This document shows positions 21,931-29,457 of a DNA stretch of 34,436 bases, one piece after another. The stretch's first letter is position 1. Each line of letters begins with the position of its first letter. Under the pieces are notes generated by a model. The model was given only the letters and a program-made list of their open reading frames with translations. It had not been told where the DNA came from and did no database searches. The position numbers and the translations under genes are program-made. The DNA lies in IMG/VR virus record IMGVR_UViG_3300040801_001819, positions 64,001 to 98,436 of that record; one strand, given 5' to 3'. Source of the DNA: a virus.

Positions 21931-23809
21931 GTGGGGCCCGTTAGGCTACATCACCCACGCTAGAACATATTCTAGAACAAAAAAAGATGGAACAAAAGAA
22001 ACATTTACGGAAGGAATAGAGCGTGAACTATCTGGAATTTCCAAACAGTTGAAACTTGTTCTCACAGAAGATGAGAAAGAGTTTTATCGTGATATGAGAC
22101 ACAATATGGAAGGTTCTGTTGCAGGACGTTTTATGTGGCAGTTAGGCACAAAGACAGTTGATCAATTAGGTTTACCTAGTTTACAGAACTGTGCATTTAC
22201 TGTTGTAGACCATCCTATTAGGCCTTTTACATGGGCAATGGACATGCTGATGCTTGGTTCAGGAGTAGGATACTCAATTAAACGCGAACACGTATTCAAA
22301 CTACCAAAGGTGGTAAATAAAAAGTTAAAAATAGAAAGGTTTGATGATAAGCAAGCTGATTTTATAGTGCCAGATACCCGGGAGGGGTGGGTTAAATTAC
22401 TTGGAAAAGTATTAAAAGCTCACTTTTACTCAGGAGAAGGATTTACTTATAGCTGTCAGCTAATTAGAGGCTATGGTGAGGATATTAAAGGGTTTGGAGG
22501 CGTTGCTTCTGGACCAACTATCCTTGTTGAAGGTCTTGAAAAAATCGTTGAAGTGATTCAAAATAGAAGAGGTAAGCAACTACGCCCTATTGATTGTTTA
22601 GATATTATGAACATCATTGGGAGTATAGTAGTAGCAGGTAATGTTAGACGCTCAGCTCAAATTGCCATAGGAGACTATGATGATTTAGAGTACTTGAAAG
22701 CTAAGAGATGGGATTTAGGTCCTATTCCTAATTGGAGAGGAATGAGTAATAACTCTGTTGACTGTTATGATGCAAAGTTACTCCCACAAGAGTTTTGGGA
22801 TACTTATCAACAAGGAGAACCATACGGATTGATAAACATAGCTTTATCTAAGAAAGTTGGTAGAATTGGTGAGTATAAATATCCTGATCCGAGAGTAGAA
22901 GGTTTTAATCCTTGCGCAGAGCAGTCTTTAGAAGATAAAGAAACTTGCTGCTTAGCAGAAGTTTACTTACCTAACATAACTAGTTATGATAGGTTTAAGA
23001 AAGTAATAACAATGCTGTATAGAGTTAATAAGCATTCATTAGCTCTAAAGTGTCATCATCCAGAAACTCAAGAAGTTGTTAACAACAATATGAGAATGGG
23101 AATAGGCATTACAGGAGTGATGATGGCTTCAGATGAACAATTAAGTTGGTTGAATCCAGGATACGCGTACTTAAGAGAATATGACAAAACATACTCTAAG
23201 GCGATGGGATTTCCGGAAAGTATAAAACTTACCACGGTAAAACCAAGTGGAACATTATCACTATTAGCAGGTGTAACACCAGGAGTTCATCCATCAGTGG
23301 CTGGACAGTATTATATAAGAAGAATAACTATGAGTTCAAGCTCACCTTTAGTAGAGGTTTGTAAGACTCATGGATATCATGTAGAATTTAAAGAGAACTT
23401 TGATGGAACTCTTGATAGGTCTAGTATGATTGTAGAATTCCCTTGTAAATATCCAGACGGTGTTCCATCATTTGATGATCTTACTGTATTTGAGCAACTC
23501 GAGACAGTGAAGTTTATGCAGAAAAATTGGTCAGATAACTCTGTGTCAGTTACAGCATACTACACTAAAGAAGATTTGCCTGCTCTTAAAAAATACATTG
23601 AAGAGAATTTTGCTGAGAATTTTAAAACACTTAGTTTCTTACTTCAAGGAAGTACTTCAGGATTTAAACAATTACCTGAAGAACCTATTAGTAAAGAACA
23701 GTACGAGTACTTGATTGCAAGAGTCAAACCTATTGAATCCGTAGTGATTAATGAGGAAGATTTTGATGATTTAGGTGCTTGTGGGATTGGTGGCTGTCCC
23801 GTGAAATAG
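21899..23809 (+). CDS. Adenosylcobalamin-dependent (class II) ribonucleotide reductase
   Basis: 636 residues; ATG 21899, with a second Met at residue 5. The first redox Cys is QNCAF (C98), the radical Cys is in NPCAEQSLE at about 338-346, and its partner is in ETCCLAEV just after. SGTLSLLAGVTPGVHP and the C-terminal CGIGGCPVK (CxxGxC reducing pair) are typical of the monomeric B12-dependent triphosphate reductase. It turns NTPs into dNTPs using cobalamin and needs no oxygen. Length is below the roughly 740 residues of the Lactobacillus enzyme. Confidence 0.9.
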   Translation: MKVKMKERKVKWGPLGYITHARTYSRTKKDGTKETFTEGIERELSGISKQLKLVLTEDEKEFYRDMRHNMEGSVAGRFMWQLGTKTVDQLGLPSLQNCAFTVVDHPIRPFTWAMDMLMLGSGVGYSIKREHVFKLPKVVNKKLKIERFDDKQADFIVPDTREGWVKLLGKVLKAHFYSGEGFTYSCQLIRGYGEDIKGFGGVASGPTILVEGLEKIVEVIQNRRGKQLRPIDCLDIMNIIGSIVVAGNVRRSAQIAIGDYDDLEYLKAKRWDLGPIPNWRGMSNNSVDCYDAKLLPQEFWDTYQQGEPYGLINIALSKKVGRIGEYKYPDPRVEGFNPCAEQSLEDKETCCLAEVYLPNITSYDRFKKVITMLYRVNKHSLALKCHHPETQEVVNNNMRMGIGITGVMMASDEQLSWLNPGYAYLREYDKTYSKAMGFPESIKLTTVKPSGTLSLLAGVTPGVHPSVAGQYYIRRITMSSSSPLVEVCKTHGYHVEFKENFDGTLDRSSMIVEFPCKYPDGVPSFDDLTVFEQLETVKFMQKNWSDNSVSVTAYYTKEDLPALKKYIEENFAENFKTLSFLLQGSTSGFKQLPEEPISKEQYEYLIARVKPIESVVINEEDFDDLGACGIGGCPVK

Positions 23810-23814
23810 GCCTG

Positions 23815-23846
23815 TTTGCCCAATTGAATTATTTTTTGTATATTTA
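23815..23846 (+). promoter_or_regulatory. Bacteroidetes-type promoter candidate
   Basis: TTTG (23815-23818), a 20-nt spacer, then TATATTTA (23839-23846), one base away from TAnnTTTG. The expected start site falls near the ATG of the HNH gene at 23851, so the message may be leaderless or nearly so. Confidence 0.4.
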
Positions 23847-23850
23847 TAAT

Positions 23851-24423
23851 ATGGGAAATAAAAAAGTTGATTTGACAGGAAAAACATTCGGCAAACTAAC
23901 AGTAGTTAAGTTGGCTGGATCTAGTCGTGGAGGCAGTAAACTATGGGAGTGTAAGTGCAATTGTGGAAATGAAAAGCTTGTTTCCACAAGGCACTTAAAT
24001 AGGAAAAATAATAATATCAGATCTTGCGGTTGTTTAAATAATAACAACATAACGGGTGAGCGTAACGCCTCCTGGAAAGGCTCTGGTAATATTAGTGGTA
24101 ACTTTTTTGGCAAACATGTTAAAAAAAGTGCAAAAAGAAGAAGTAAAAATGGAAGAAAATTAGACGTTACTATTGATGCAAAATATCTTGATGATTTATG
24201 GAATAAACAGAAAGGTAAATGTGCTTATACTAATGAAAAATTAACTCTTCCTAAAAAGTGGAATGATAAAGATTATACAGCGTCAGTAGATAGAATTGAT
24301 TCTTCTAAAGGGTATATCCCTGGAAATGTTCAGTTTGTATCTCAACATGTTAATCTAATGAAAAATAAATTCACACATAACTTCTTTGTAGAAACTTGTA
24401 AAAAAATAGCAAGTTTTAAGTAA
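23851..24423 (+). CDS. Free-standing HNH homing endonuclease
   Basis: 190 residues from ATG 23851. N-terminal KTFGKLTVVKLAG and WECKCNCGNE ... RSCGCLN (Cys pairs that may bind zinc) precede the HNH part: KGKCAYTNEKL, then SVDRIDSSKGYIPGNVQFVS and NLMKNKF, a standard phage HNH endonuclease layout. The codon use and preceding promoter suggest an independent unit inserted after the RNR. RNR's C-terminus is intact, so this is not an RNR intron. Upstream in-frame codons (from 23779) overlap RNR and are not used. Confidence 0.8.
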   Translation: MGNKKVDLTGKTFGKLTVVKLAGSSRGGSKLWECKCNCGNEKLVSTRHLNRKNNNIRSCGCLNNNNITGERNASWKGSGNISGNFFGKHVKKSAKRRSKNGRKLDVTIDAKYLDDLWNKQKGKCAYTNEKLTLPKKWNDKDYTASVDRIDSSKGYIPGNVQFVSQHVNLMKNKFTHNFFVETCKKIASFK

Positions 24424-24440
24424 GTAAATTTTAATTTTTA

Positions 24441-24470
24441 TGGGGTGGTCAAATAGGCCACCTCATTTTT
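24441..24470 (+). terminator. Rho-independent terminator after the HNH gene
   Basis: tggggtggtc (24441-24450) pairs with ggccacctca (24456-24465) with two G-U pairs around the 5-nt loop aaata, followed by five T residues. It separates the RNR/HNH block from the accessory cluster. Confidence 0.8.
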
Positions 24471-24487
24471 AATATGATAGAAAGAAC

Positions 24488-24934
24488 ATGTTTTTAAGTA
24501 AAAAAGCACAGAGGCCAGTTGGTCTTGGATCATTTTGTACTATACCTAATGATCTAAAACAAAAGATGAAACAACAACAAAACTACCTAATCAACAACAG
24601 TCAAACATGGAATCAAAAATTCTTACACCTGGCTGACGCTGATTTATTATATGTAGTTGATGATAAAGTCTTTGATACGGAAGGGCTCTTTAGAGTATTA
24701 CCTATATCATTTGACAAAGATGGTTATTGGGCGGAAAAAGCAATGCTATGCGCTCAAAAGAAAAAATCCTTTACTGTTGATAAAAGCAAACTAATTTTGC
24801 TAGTTAACGGATGGAAGGAAAGAGAAAGTGTTAAATCAGTGAATGACAATAGATTAAGTCTTACTATTAACACTTATAATGATAATTATGAATTGCATAG
24901 AAAAAATATTCCAATACAATGGGAAAGCAATTAA
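24488..24934 (+). CDS. Unknown protein, first gene of the accessory cluster
   Basis: 148 residues beginning MFLSKKAQRPVG (tagged N-terminus). The middle contains LLYVVDDKVFDTEGLFRVLP and a Trp/Tyr segment (KDGYWAEKAMLCAQKKK). Likely alpha/beta fold without known motif. Starts 18 nt after the terminator and is probably read from a promoter inside 24470-24488, which I cannot define. Confidence 0.65.
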   Translation: MFLSKKAQRPVGLGSFCTIPNDLKQKMKQQQNYLINNSQTWNQKFLHLADADLLYVVDDKVFDTEGLFRVLPISFDKDGYWAEKAMLCAQKKKSFTVDKSKLILLVNGWKERESVKSVNDNRLSLTINTYNDNYELHRKNIPIQWESN

Positions 24935-25059
24935 CATTAGACGAAGTAATTAAAATATGCGAAGAAGATGCTATTATTAAAAAAAAAGAAACAGGCTCCA
25001 GAGTCAATAATAAAGAAAGAACAAACAGGACATCTAGACATAAAAGGAAGGAAGATTAA
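24919..25059 (+). CDS. Possible 46-aa protein overlapping its neighbours
   Basis: ATG 24919 reads MGKQLTLDEVIKICEED, then a basic tail, stop at 25057-25059. It overlaps the previous gene by 16 nt and the next gene (24968) by 92 nt in another frame, and crosses a 9-A run (24979-24987). The first half looks protein-like; the second is less so. Could be real, or a gene cut short by a frameshift. Low confidence. Confidence 0.3.
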   Translation: MGKQLTLDEVIKICEEDAIIKKKETGSRVNNKERTNRTSRHKRKED

Positions 25060-25282
25060 AACAGGAGACAAAGTTTCTGTAATTTACTATAATAATCTTT
25101 ATGAAGCAATAGTTACAAGATACACTTATGCTTCAATATTTTTTAAAATTACAAATGGTCCTGATCAAAGATACTGGAATTATCACAGTAATAAATGGAC
25201 TACACATTCGCTGAAAGGACTTGAAGCAAGAACTATGACTTCTGAAAGAAAGTTGAGAATAATAAAAGAAAGAAAAATATGA
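24968..25282 (+). CDS. Small basic D-x-x-G-x-x-I-x-x-GD protein
   Basis: 104 residues beginning MLLLKKKKQAPES. Residues about 20-45 (HLDIKGRKIKTGDKVSVIYY) match a pattern shared with the genes at 25279, 26308 and 26520 (D-x-x-G-x-x-I-x-x-GD-x-V), likely a small beta-barrel. The end is basic (ERKLRIIKERKI). Overlaps the next gene by 4 nt. Function unknown. Confidence 0.65.
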   Translation: MLLLKKKKQAPESIIKKEQTGHLDIKGRKIKTGDKVSVIYYNNLYEAIVTRYTYASIFFKITNGPDQRYWNYHSNKWTTHSLKGLEARTMTSERKLRIIKERKI

Positions 25283-25539
25283 AAGGATTTAACGATATAG
25301 AAGGAACAGAAATATGTGAAGGAGATGAAATCTTGTTTACAATAAACTATGGAAGATCATCTTCAAGTTTAAGAAAAGGAAAAGTATCAGGATTTACGCC
25401 ACAATTTATGAAATTTAGTACTCCAGGATATACTTGGCATGAAAAAATCAGACAAGATGGATGCTCAGATAGAGTATTAGTAATGAAAGGTGAGTTTAAA
25501 ACTTACACTAAAACAGAGATACAAGACCATGCAAGCTAG
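25279..25539 (+). CDS. Small D-x-x-G-x-x-I-x-x-GDE protein
   Basis: 86 residues. MKGFNDIEGTEICEGDEILF is close to the gene at 26308 (MIHRDIEGVQICEGDEVVV), and both end with a similar 'VL/IIL-MKGEF' segment. These look like paralogues from a local duplication. A role as a small SH3-like adaptor is only a guess. It overlaps the metallophosphatase by 11 nt. Confidence 0.7.
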   Translation: MKGFNDIEGTEICEGDEILFTINYGRSSSSLRKGKVSGFTPQFMKFSTPGYTWHEKIRQDGCSDRVLVMKGEFKTYTKTEIQDHAS

Positions 25540-26311
25540 AACATTAGTTATTGGGGATGTGCATGGCGGTCTTAAAGCATTAATTCAAGTGCTTGATCGC
25601 TGTGCATATAATATAAAAAAAGATAATTTAATATTCGTTGGTGATTACGTTGACGGATGGCCAGAATCTGCCGGTGTAATTGATTACATTATTAAATTAA
25701 AGGAACAGATTAAGGCTCTTAAAAGAAATCCAGATGCAATAATATGCATTGAGGGAAACCACGATGGATGGTTAAGAGAATTTTTAACTATGGGAGTTGC
25801 ACAAGTGGAATGGTTACAAAATGGTGGACGTACAACATTGGAATCTTATACAACCTTTTTGGCAGACAATGATAATGATCCAAGAAGTCTAGACGCTCAT
25901 AGAGCGTTTCTAACAGCACTTCATCCATATTATGTAACTAACAAAGACCAAGCATTTGTTCATGCAGGATGCCATAGAGAAAATGGCGTAGGAGGCACAA
26001 TACCATACTTACGAGTGTGGGATAGAAACATGTGGAAACAAGTTTTATCTGGTGCTAAAGTAAATGCTCATAAAGAAGTATTTATTGGACATACCACTAC
26101 GATGGCTAATATATGTAAAGCACATTATCCAGAAGCAGATGTAATTAAACCTGGTGATAGAATTCACGTACCTATGAACAGACAAAATGTTTGGAACGTA
26201 GATACCGGTGGAGGTTGGGGAGGAAAATTAACAATAATGGACATAAATACCAAGGAGTACTGGCAATCAGACTTTGTAAAAGATTTATATCCAGAAGCAA
26301 AAGGAAGATGA
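25529..26311 (+). CDS. Calcineurin-like metallophosphatase (protein or nucleic acid phosphatase)
   Basis: 260 residues from ATG 25529; a longer start at 25490 lies inside the previous gene and adds no domain. Motifs: GDVHGG (residues 8-13), GDYVDGWPE near 37, EGNHDG near 72, and late His residues (FVHAGCHREN, FIGHTT), the two-metal layout of Ser/Thr phosphatases and similar phage phosphatases. It could remove phosphate from host proteins or nucleic acids. Overlaps the next start by 4 nt (ATGA). Confidence 0.85.
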   Translation: MQARTLVIGDVHGGLKALIQVLDRCAYNIKKDNLIFVGDYVDGWPESAGVIDYIIKLKEQIKALKRNPDAIICIEGNHDGWLREFLTMGVAQVEWLQNGGRTTLESYTTFLADNDNDPRSLDAHRAFLTALHPYYVTNKDQAFVHAGCHRENGVGGTIPYLRVWDRNMWKQVLSGAKVNAHKEVFIGHTTTMANICKAHYPEADVIKPGDRIHVPMNRQNVWNVDTGGGWGGKLTIMDINTKEYWQSDFVKDLYPEAKGR

Positions 26312-26544
26312 TACATAGAGATATTGAAGGAGTGCAAATCTGCGAGGGAGATGAAGTTGTAGTAGCTTATAACCCTAGTAGATTTGCTAATCCGACATTA
26401 AAAAGACATAAAATTAAGAGTTTAACAGAATTAAGTGTTACCTTTGTTGGCGGTGGAAGAACAGAGTCACCAACAAGAAGAATAATTATATTAAAAGGAG
26501 AGTTTATACCTAAAACAAAATGCAAATGTTCAAAGACCACTTAG
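26308..26544 (+). CDS. Small D-x-x-G-x-x-I-x-x-GDE protein (paralogue of 25279)
   Basis: 78 residues from ATG 26308, overlapping the phosphatase stop. The opening MIHRDIEGVQICEGDEVVV parallels that of the gene at 25279, and IIILKGEF matches LVMKGEF there. The basic C-terminus holds CKCSK. A duplicate of the gene two places upstream, with diverged sequence. Confidence 0.7.
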   Translation: MIHRDIEGVQICEGDEVVVAYNPSRFANPTLKRHKIKSLTELSVTFVGGGRTESPTRRIIILKGEFIPKTKCKCSKTT

Positions 26545-26864
26545 GAGAAAAAATAAAATTAGGAGATTGGTGTGCAATGACACAAAACAATACAATCTAT
26601 GTTGGAAAAATAATAAAGCTTAGCTCTAAAGGTAATCCAACAGTTGCAAGAGACGCTGTTGAAGAGTTTATGGCAACAGATAAAGCTTTTAAGGCTGCTA
26701 ATTGGACAACTCAAAGACAAATGGTTCAAGCTAGATTCCCTAGTACAACAAGATCTAGGTGGGGAGCGCCTGATTGGTGTAGGGATAAAAAGTTTGTAAG
26801 AATAAATCCTACAAACAAAATGTTAAAAGAGTATGACTTTAAACCAGCGACAACAACGCCTTAA
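26520..26864 (+). CDS. Small protein of the D-x-x-G-x-x-I-x-x-GD group
   Basis: 114 residues. FKDHLGEKIKLGDWCAM near residue 4-20 fits the same D-x-x-G-x-x-I-x-x-GD pattern; a long basic/Trp-rich second half follows (WTTQRQMVQARFPSTTRSRW). It overlaps neighbours by 25 nt and 32 nt. The second half is unrecognised. Confidence 0.65.
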   Translation: MQMFKDHLGEKIKLGDWCAMTQNNTIYVGKIIKLSSKGNPTVARDAVEEFMATDKAFKAANWTTQRQMVQARFPSTTRSRWGAPDWCRDKKFVRINPTNKMLKEYDFKPATTTP

Positions 26865-27192
26865 CAAAGAGGCTGAGTTAAAAGAGAATAGAAGGAGATT
26901 TTATCATAGGAATATTGAAGCTATGAGATGGTGCAATAAAGAAGGTTTTACCTTATATGCTGCTGCTCAATCTCGTAATACTCAAATGATAAAAGTATTT
27001 AAACAGAAGGGAGAGAAATTCTTACCATTAAGCAGTAGGCTTTATGATCAAGAAGACCCTAATGATGTAATAGCTTATGTTGCAGCAATTGATGCTGAAT
27101 ATGAAAGAATGTATAATTTAAAAAAAGAGAACAATGAAGGAACTGACGATGTCAATGGAACAACAAAAGACTTATCTGATGGCAAAACTTAA
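26833..27192 (+). CDS. Small basic protein of unknown function
   Basis: 119 residues. The N-terminus is Gln/Arg-rich and helical (NQRQQRLNKEAELKENRRR), the middle contains EAMRWCNKEGFTLYAAAQS, the end is acidic. May bind nucleic acid. It overlaps the next gene by 59 nt, the longest overlap in this cluster. No family known. Confidence 0.6.
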   Translation: MTLNQRQQRLNKEAELKENRRRFYHRNIEAMRWCNKEGFTLYAAAQSRNTQMIKVFKQKGEKFLPLSSRLYDQEDPNDVIAYVAAIDAEYERMYNLKKENNEGTDDVNGTTKDLSDGKT

Positions 27193-27460
27193 AGCTTTTG
27201 CTCTTAACAAAAGTAAAAAGACTATTGGTAATTTGCCTGAAATGATGAAGCAGTTCCTTTTTGTTCACAATTTGTACACACCAAATCCAACAACAAAAAA
27301 AGATTTTTTAAAGGCTGAATTAAAAGCCTCAGGAGTAAGAATAACATTTTCTGATGGAACAATGATTTCTCCTAGTAAACTATATAAAAAGCTTAATGAC
27401 AATGAATACAATATGGTTAACAAAAGCTTTAAACGCAAAAAATTAAATTTAGAATTATGA
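27134..27460 (+). CDS. Small basic protein of unknown function
   Basis: 108 residues from ATG 27134, with in-frame alternatives at 27149 and 27155. Contains FALNKSKKTIGNLPEMMKQF and an ITFSDGTMISPSKLYKKL segment, then a basic tail (KSFKRKKLNLEL). No domain known. The next ATG overlaps the stop (ATGA), indicating coupling. Confidence 0.6.
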   Translation: MKELTMSMEQQKTYLMAKLKAFALNKSKKTIGNLPEMMKQFLFVHNLYTPNPTTKKDFLKAELKASGVRITFSDGTMISPSKLYKKLNDNEYNMVNKSFKRKKLNLEL

Positions 27461-27792
27461 ATCAAAGTAATTTAGAAAAATTATCTACATATCTTTTGCG
27501 AATGGAAGAAAACAAAATGAAAAATGATGAAATTGAAGCTTTTGCAGTTTCTGCACTTAAAGGAGTTAATCTTGTAACTAAAGCAAGAACACGTTATTCT
27601 TTTGATACAGCAACATCAAGTGGAGGAACTATTCAATTAATGTTTCATGCAAGAACTATAGTTGGTAATCACAAAACAATAACATTAACTCTTCGTACTT
27701 TTGAGCACTCAATAAATACAGTAAAAACACTTATGGCGTATGAAGGAGATTTTGAAAAGGTTTATGAAAGAAGAAAGTTATGTTTCAAGTAG
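27457..27792 (+). CDS. Small protein of unknown function
   Basis: 111 residues. Alternating strands (RTRYSFDTATSSGGTIQLMF, HKTITLTLRTFEHSI) suggest an antiparallel beta-sheet after an N-terminal helix. No metal or catalytic motif seen. Overlaps neighbours by 4 and 13 nt. Confidence 0.6.
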   Translation: MNQSNLEKLSTYLLRMEENKMKNDEIEAFAVSALKGVNLVTKARTRYSFDTATSSGGTIQLMFHARTIVGNHKTITLTLRTFEHSINTVKTLMAYEGDFEKVYERRKLCFK

Positions 27793-27995
27793 GAGATATT
27801 GTTAGAGTTAAAGAAGAAGTTCAATTTGCTACTAGAAATAATATATTAATAATAGGAGAAAATTGTGAATATTATTCAATTCATGATGTTGGTGATGAGA
27901 ACAACAAGGGAGTTATTTGGAAGAGTGATGTTAGTAAGTTTGAATTAGTAATACCAAAGGTAGGGTTTAAAAGAAGAAAATTAAGTATATGTTAA
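27780..27995 (+). CDS. Small SH3-like protein
   Basis: 71 residues. MFQVGDIVRVKEEVQF then a beta-rich segment (YYSIHDVGDENNKGVIW) fits a compact SH3/KOW-like barrel (start VGDIV). Overlaps the next gene by 7 nt. Function unknown. Confidence 0.6.
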   Translation: MFQVGDIVRVKEEVQFATRNNILIIGENCEYYSIHDVGDENNKGVIWKSDVSKFELVIPKVGFKRRKLSIC

Positions 27996-28339
27996 AGAAG
28001 AAAAGAAGTATATATGATACTGCTCCTCCGGATGATGTATTTGCAGAGGTTAGGAATAGAGCAAGGCAATATTGGTTTGACAATTTTGACAATACACATG
28101 GATATGTTACCGGAAAAGTAGAAAGAATAGATGGAATTGAGAATCACGATGATAATTATTTATTCATATTAAACATGTTCGACCATAAAAATGAAAGAAG
28201 ATGTATTTCATCTATGTCTAAAAAGACAAGAACTTGGATCAGGAAAAGTAAAATAGCTAAAGGTTATATTAAATCTGAAGAATATGGGGAAGATAAAGAC
28301 TGGGCAGATGCTCCAACTGGAGAAGATACCTGGATATAA
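27989..28339 (+). CDS. Small protein, N-terminal LKKK tag
   Basis: 116 residues beginning MLKKKRSIYDTAP. The middle contains YVTGKVERIDGIENHDDNYL and MFDHKNERRCISSMSKK; the end is acidic with Trp. Not recognised. A typical member of the tagged set. Confidence 0.6.
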   Translation: MLKKKRSIYDTAPPDDVFAEVRNRARQYWFDNFDNTHGYVTGKVERIDGIENHDDNYLFILNMFDHKNERRCISSMSKKTRTWIRKSKIAKGYIKSEEYGEDKDWADAPTGEDTWI

Positions 28340-28349
28340 TTATTTTAAA

Positions 28350-28595
28350 ATGAATAAAGAAAGGAGAAGAGAGCTTGGAAGGCTTAAACAAAAAAAGAGA
28401 GTTAAGCAAAATCTACATGTAAATATTGACTCTTTACCTGATGAGGAAAAACATAAATTACATATATATAAGACAACAGGCAAACCATGTAGTTGCGCAA
28501 TGTGCAGTCCTGGAAAAATAGAATATAAAAGAGAACCTGACTTAGATATTGAAGGACAATTTCAAGACTTTGAGGACAGATATAATGATTGTTAA
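28350..28595 (+). CDS. CxCxxC zinc-site protein
   Basis: 81 residues from ATG 28350 (leader attattttaaaATG). The basic N-terminus (NKERRRELGRLKQKKRV) is followed by HIYKTTGKPCSCAMCSPGK, three Cys in a C-x-C-x-x-C motif like a short zinc knuckle seen in small Bacteroidetes proteins. The acidic end (DLDIEGQFQDFEDR) may balance it. Upstream in-frame Met codons (28284) would overlap the prior gene. Confidence 0.7.
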   Translation: MNKERRRELGRLKQKKRVKQNLHVNIDSLPDEEKHKLHIYKTTGKPCSCAMCSPGKIEYKREPDLDIEGQFQDFEDRYNDC

Positions 28596-28611
28596 ATTAA
28601 AATTAAATAAA

Positions 28612-28791
28612 ATGGCAAAGACAGCTATAAGTAAAGGGATAAGAGTTTTATCCAAAGGAAAATTTGAAGCAAGAGTAGATTACAGAGGTAAAAGCTCTAA
28701 TGCAACAAAACACTCAATGTACGTAGGAGAATATGATACATTGGTACAAGCTCAAAAAGCAAGACAAGATTTCATTATAAACTTGTTCTAA
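28612..28791 (+). CDS. AP2-like DNA-binding domain protein
   Basis: 59 residues from ATG 28612. KGIRVLSKGKFEARVDYRGK, then MYVGEYDTLVQAQKARQDFI, match the pattern of AP2/ERF-like domains found in phage homing endonucleases (G-I/V...K-W/F-x-A-x-I ... G-x-Y/F-D-T-x-x-x-A-x-x-A). Here it stands alone, without a nuclease. The stop overlaps the next ATG. Confidence 0.65.
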   Translation: MAKTAISKGIRVLSKGKFEARVDYRGKSSNATKHSMYVGEYDTLVQAQKARQDFIINLF

Positions 28792-29126
28792 TGGGAATAA
28801 TTGGTAAAAAGAAAGAAAGTATAATTCATAATATAGCTCTTAACATAAGGAATGCTACACATCTTCTTTGTACCAAAACAGGTTATATGGATAATGATGT
28901 AGATAATTATGGTAATCCTACTCCTTACGCAATTGCAGGGAGAATCTATAAGATAGATAGTTTTAAAAATCCCGAAAGAAAGGATGGAGAGCTTAATATT
29001 GTAAGCGAATGTTGCATACATCATGGCTATAACACTCATACATTTCCATCTGATCATGAATCATTAAGAGAATTAGGATTTTTACCAATAATAAAAAAAG
29101 ATTATGCTAAAAAAGAAGGAGTATGA
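28791..29126 (+). CDS. Unknown protein, N-terminal KKK tag
   Basis: 111 residues beginning MGIIGKKKESII. Segments LLCTKTGYMDNDVDNYG and SECCIHHGYNTHTFPS contain Cys and His that could bind metal, but spacing is irregular. Not recognised. It overlaps the next gene by 23 nt. Confidence 0.6.
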   Translation: MGIIGKKKESIIHNIALNIRNATHLLCTKTGYMDNDVDNYGNPTPYAIAGRIYKIDSFKNPERKDGELNIVSECCIHHGYNTHTFPSDHESLRELGFLPIIKKDYAKKEGV

Positions 29127-29457
29127 TGAAGCTTACAGTAAAAGGGTTACCTGGTGGGTAGAAAAGAGTGAAACTACGCCAATAACGTATGAAAGAGGAT
29201 GGGGCAATGGTTATGCTGTTGTTCCTAAAGGACATCCTTTGTACGGAATAGAAGAACCATACGGAAAAGGACATGTTATTGATGTAAATTCAGAAATAAC
29301 TTTTGCAGGATGGAGACAACATAACGGAAAAGAATACTGGGTAATAGGATTTGATACAGCTCACTATGGAGACAGTATATTAAAATGGCCTAAGGAAGCA
29401 GTAGAGAGAGAAGCAATAAATTTTGCAGAACAAATAAAAAAGATAAATGTTAAATAA
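29104..29457 (+). CDS. Conserved phage protein (RGWGNGY type), unknown function
   Basis: 117 residues beginning MLKKKEYDEAY. YERGWGNGYAVVPKGHPLYG, then VIDVNSEITFAGW and YWVIGFDTAHYGDS, resemble an uncharacterised protein family found in many phages and prophages with the 'GNGYV..P.GHP..G...GFDT.H..D' signature. Biochemical role unknown. Confidence 0.7.
   Translation: MLKKKEYDEAYSKRVTWWVEKSETTPITYERGWGNGYAVVPKGHPLYGIEEPYGKGHVIDVNSEITFAGWRQHNGKEYWVIGFDTAHYGDSILKWPKEAVEREAINFAEQIKKINVK

Noticed and set aside
25490-25528. Longer start for the metallophosphatase
   Set aside because: The added 13 residues lie within the preceding gene, add no motif, and ATG 25529 is directly ahead of the GDVHG motif.
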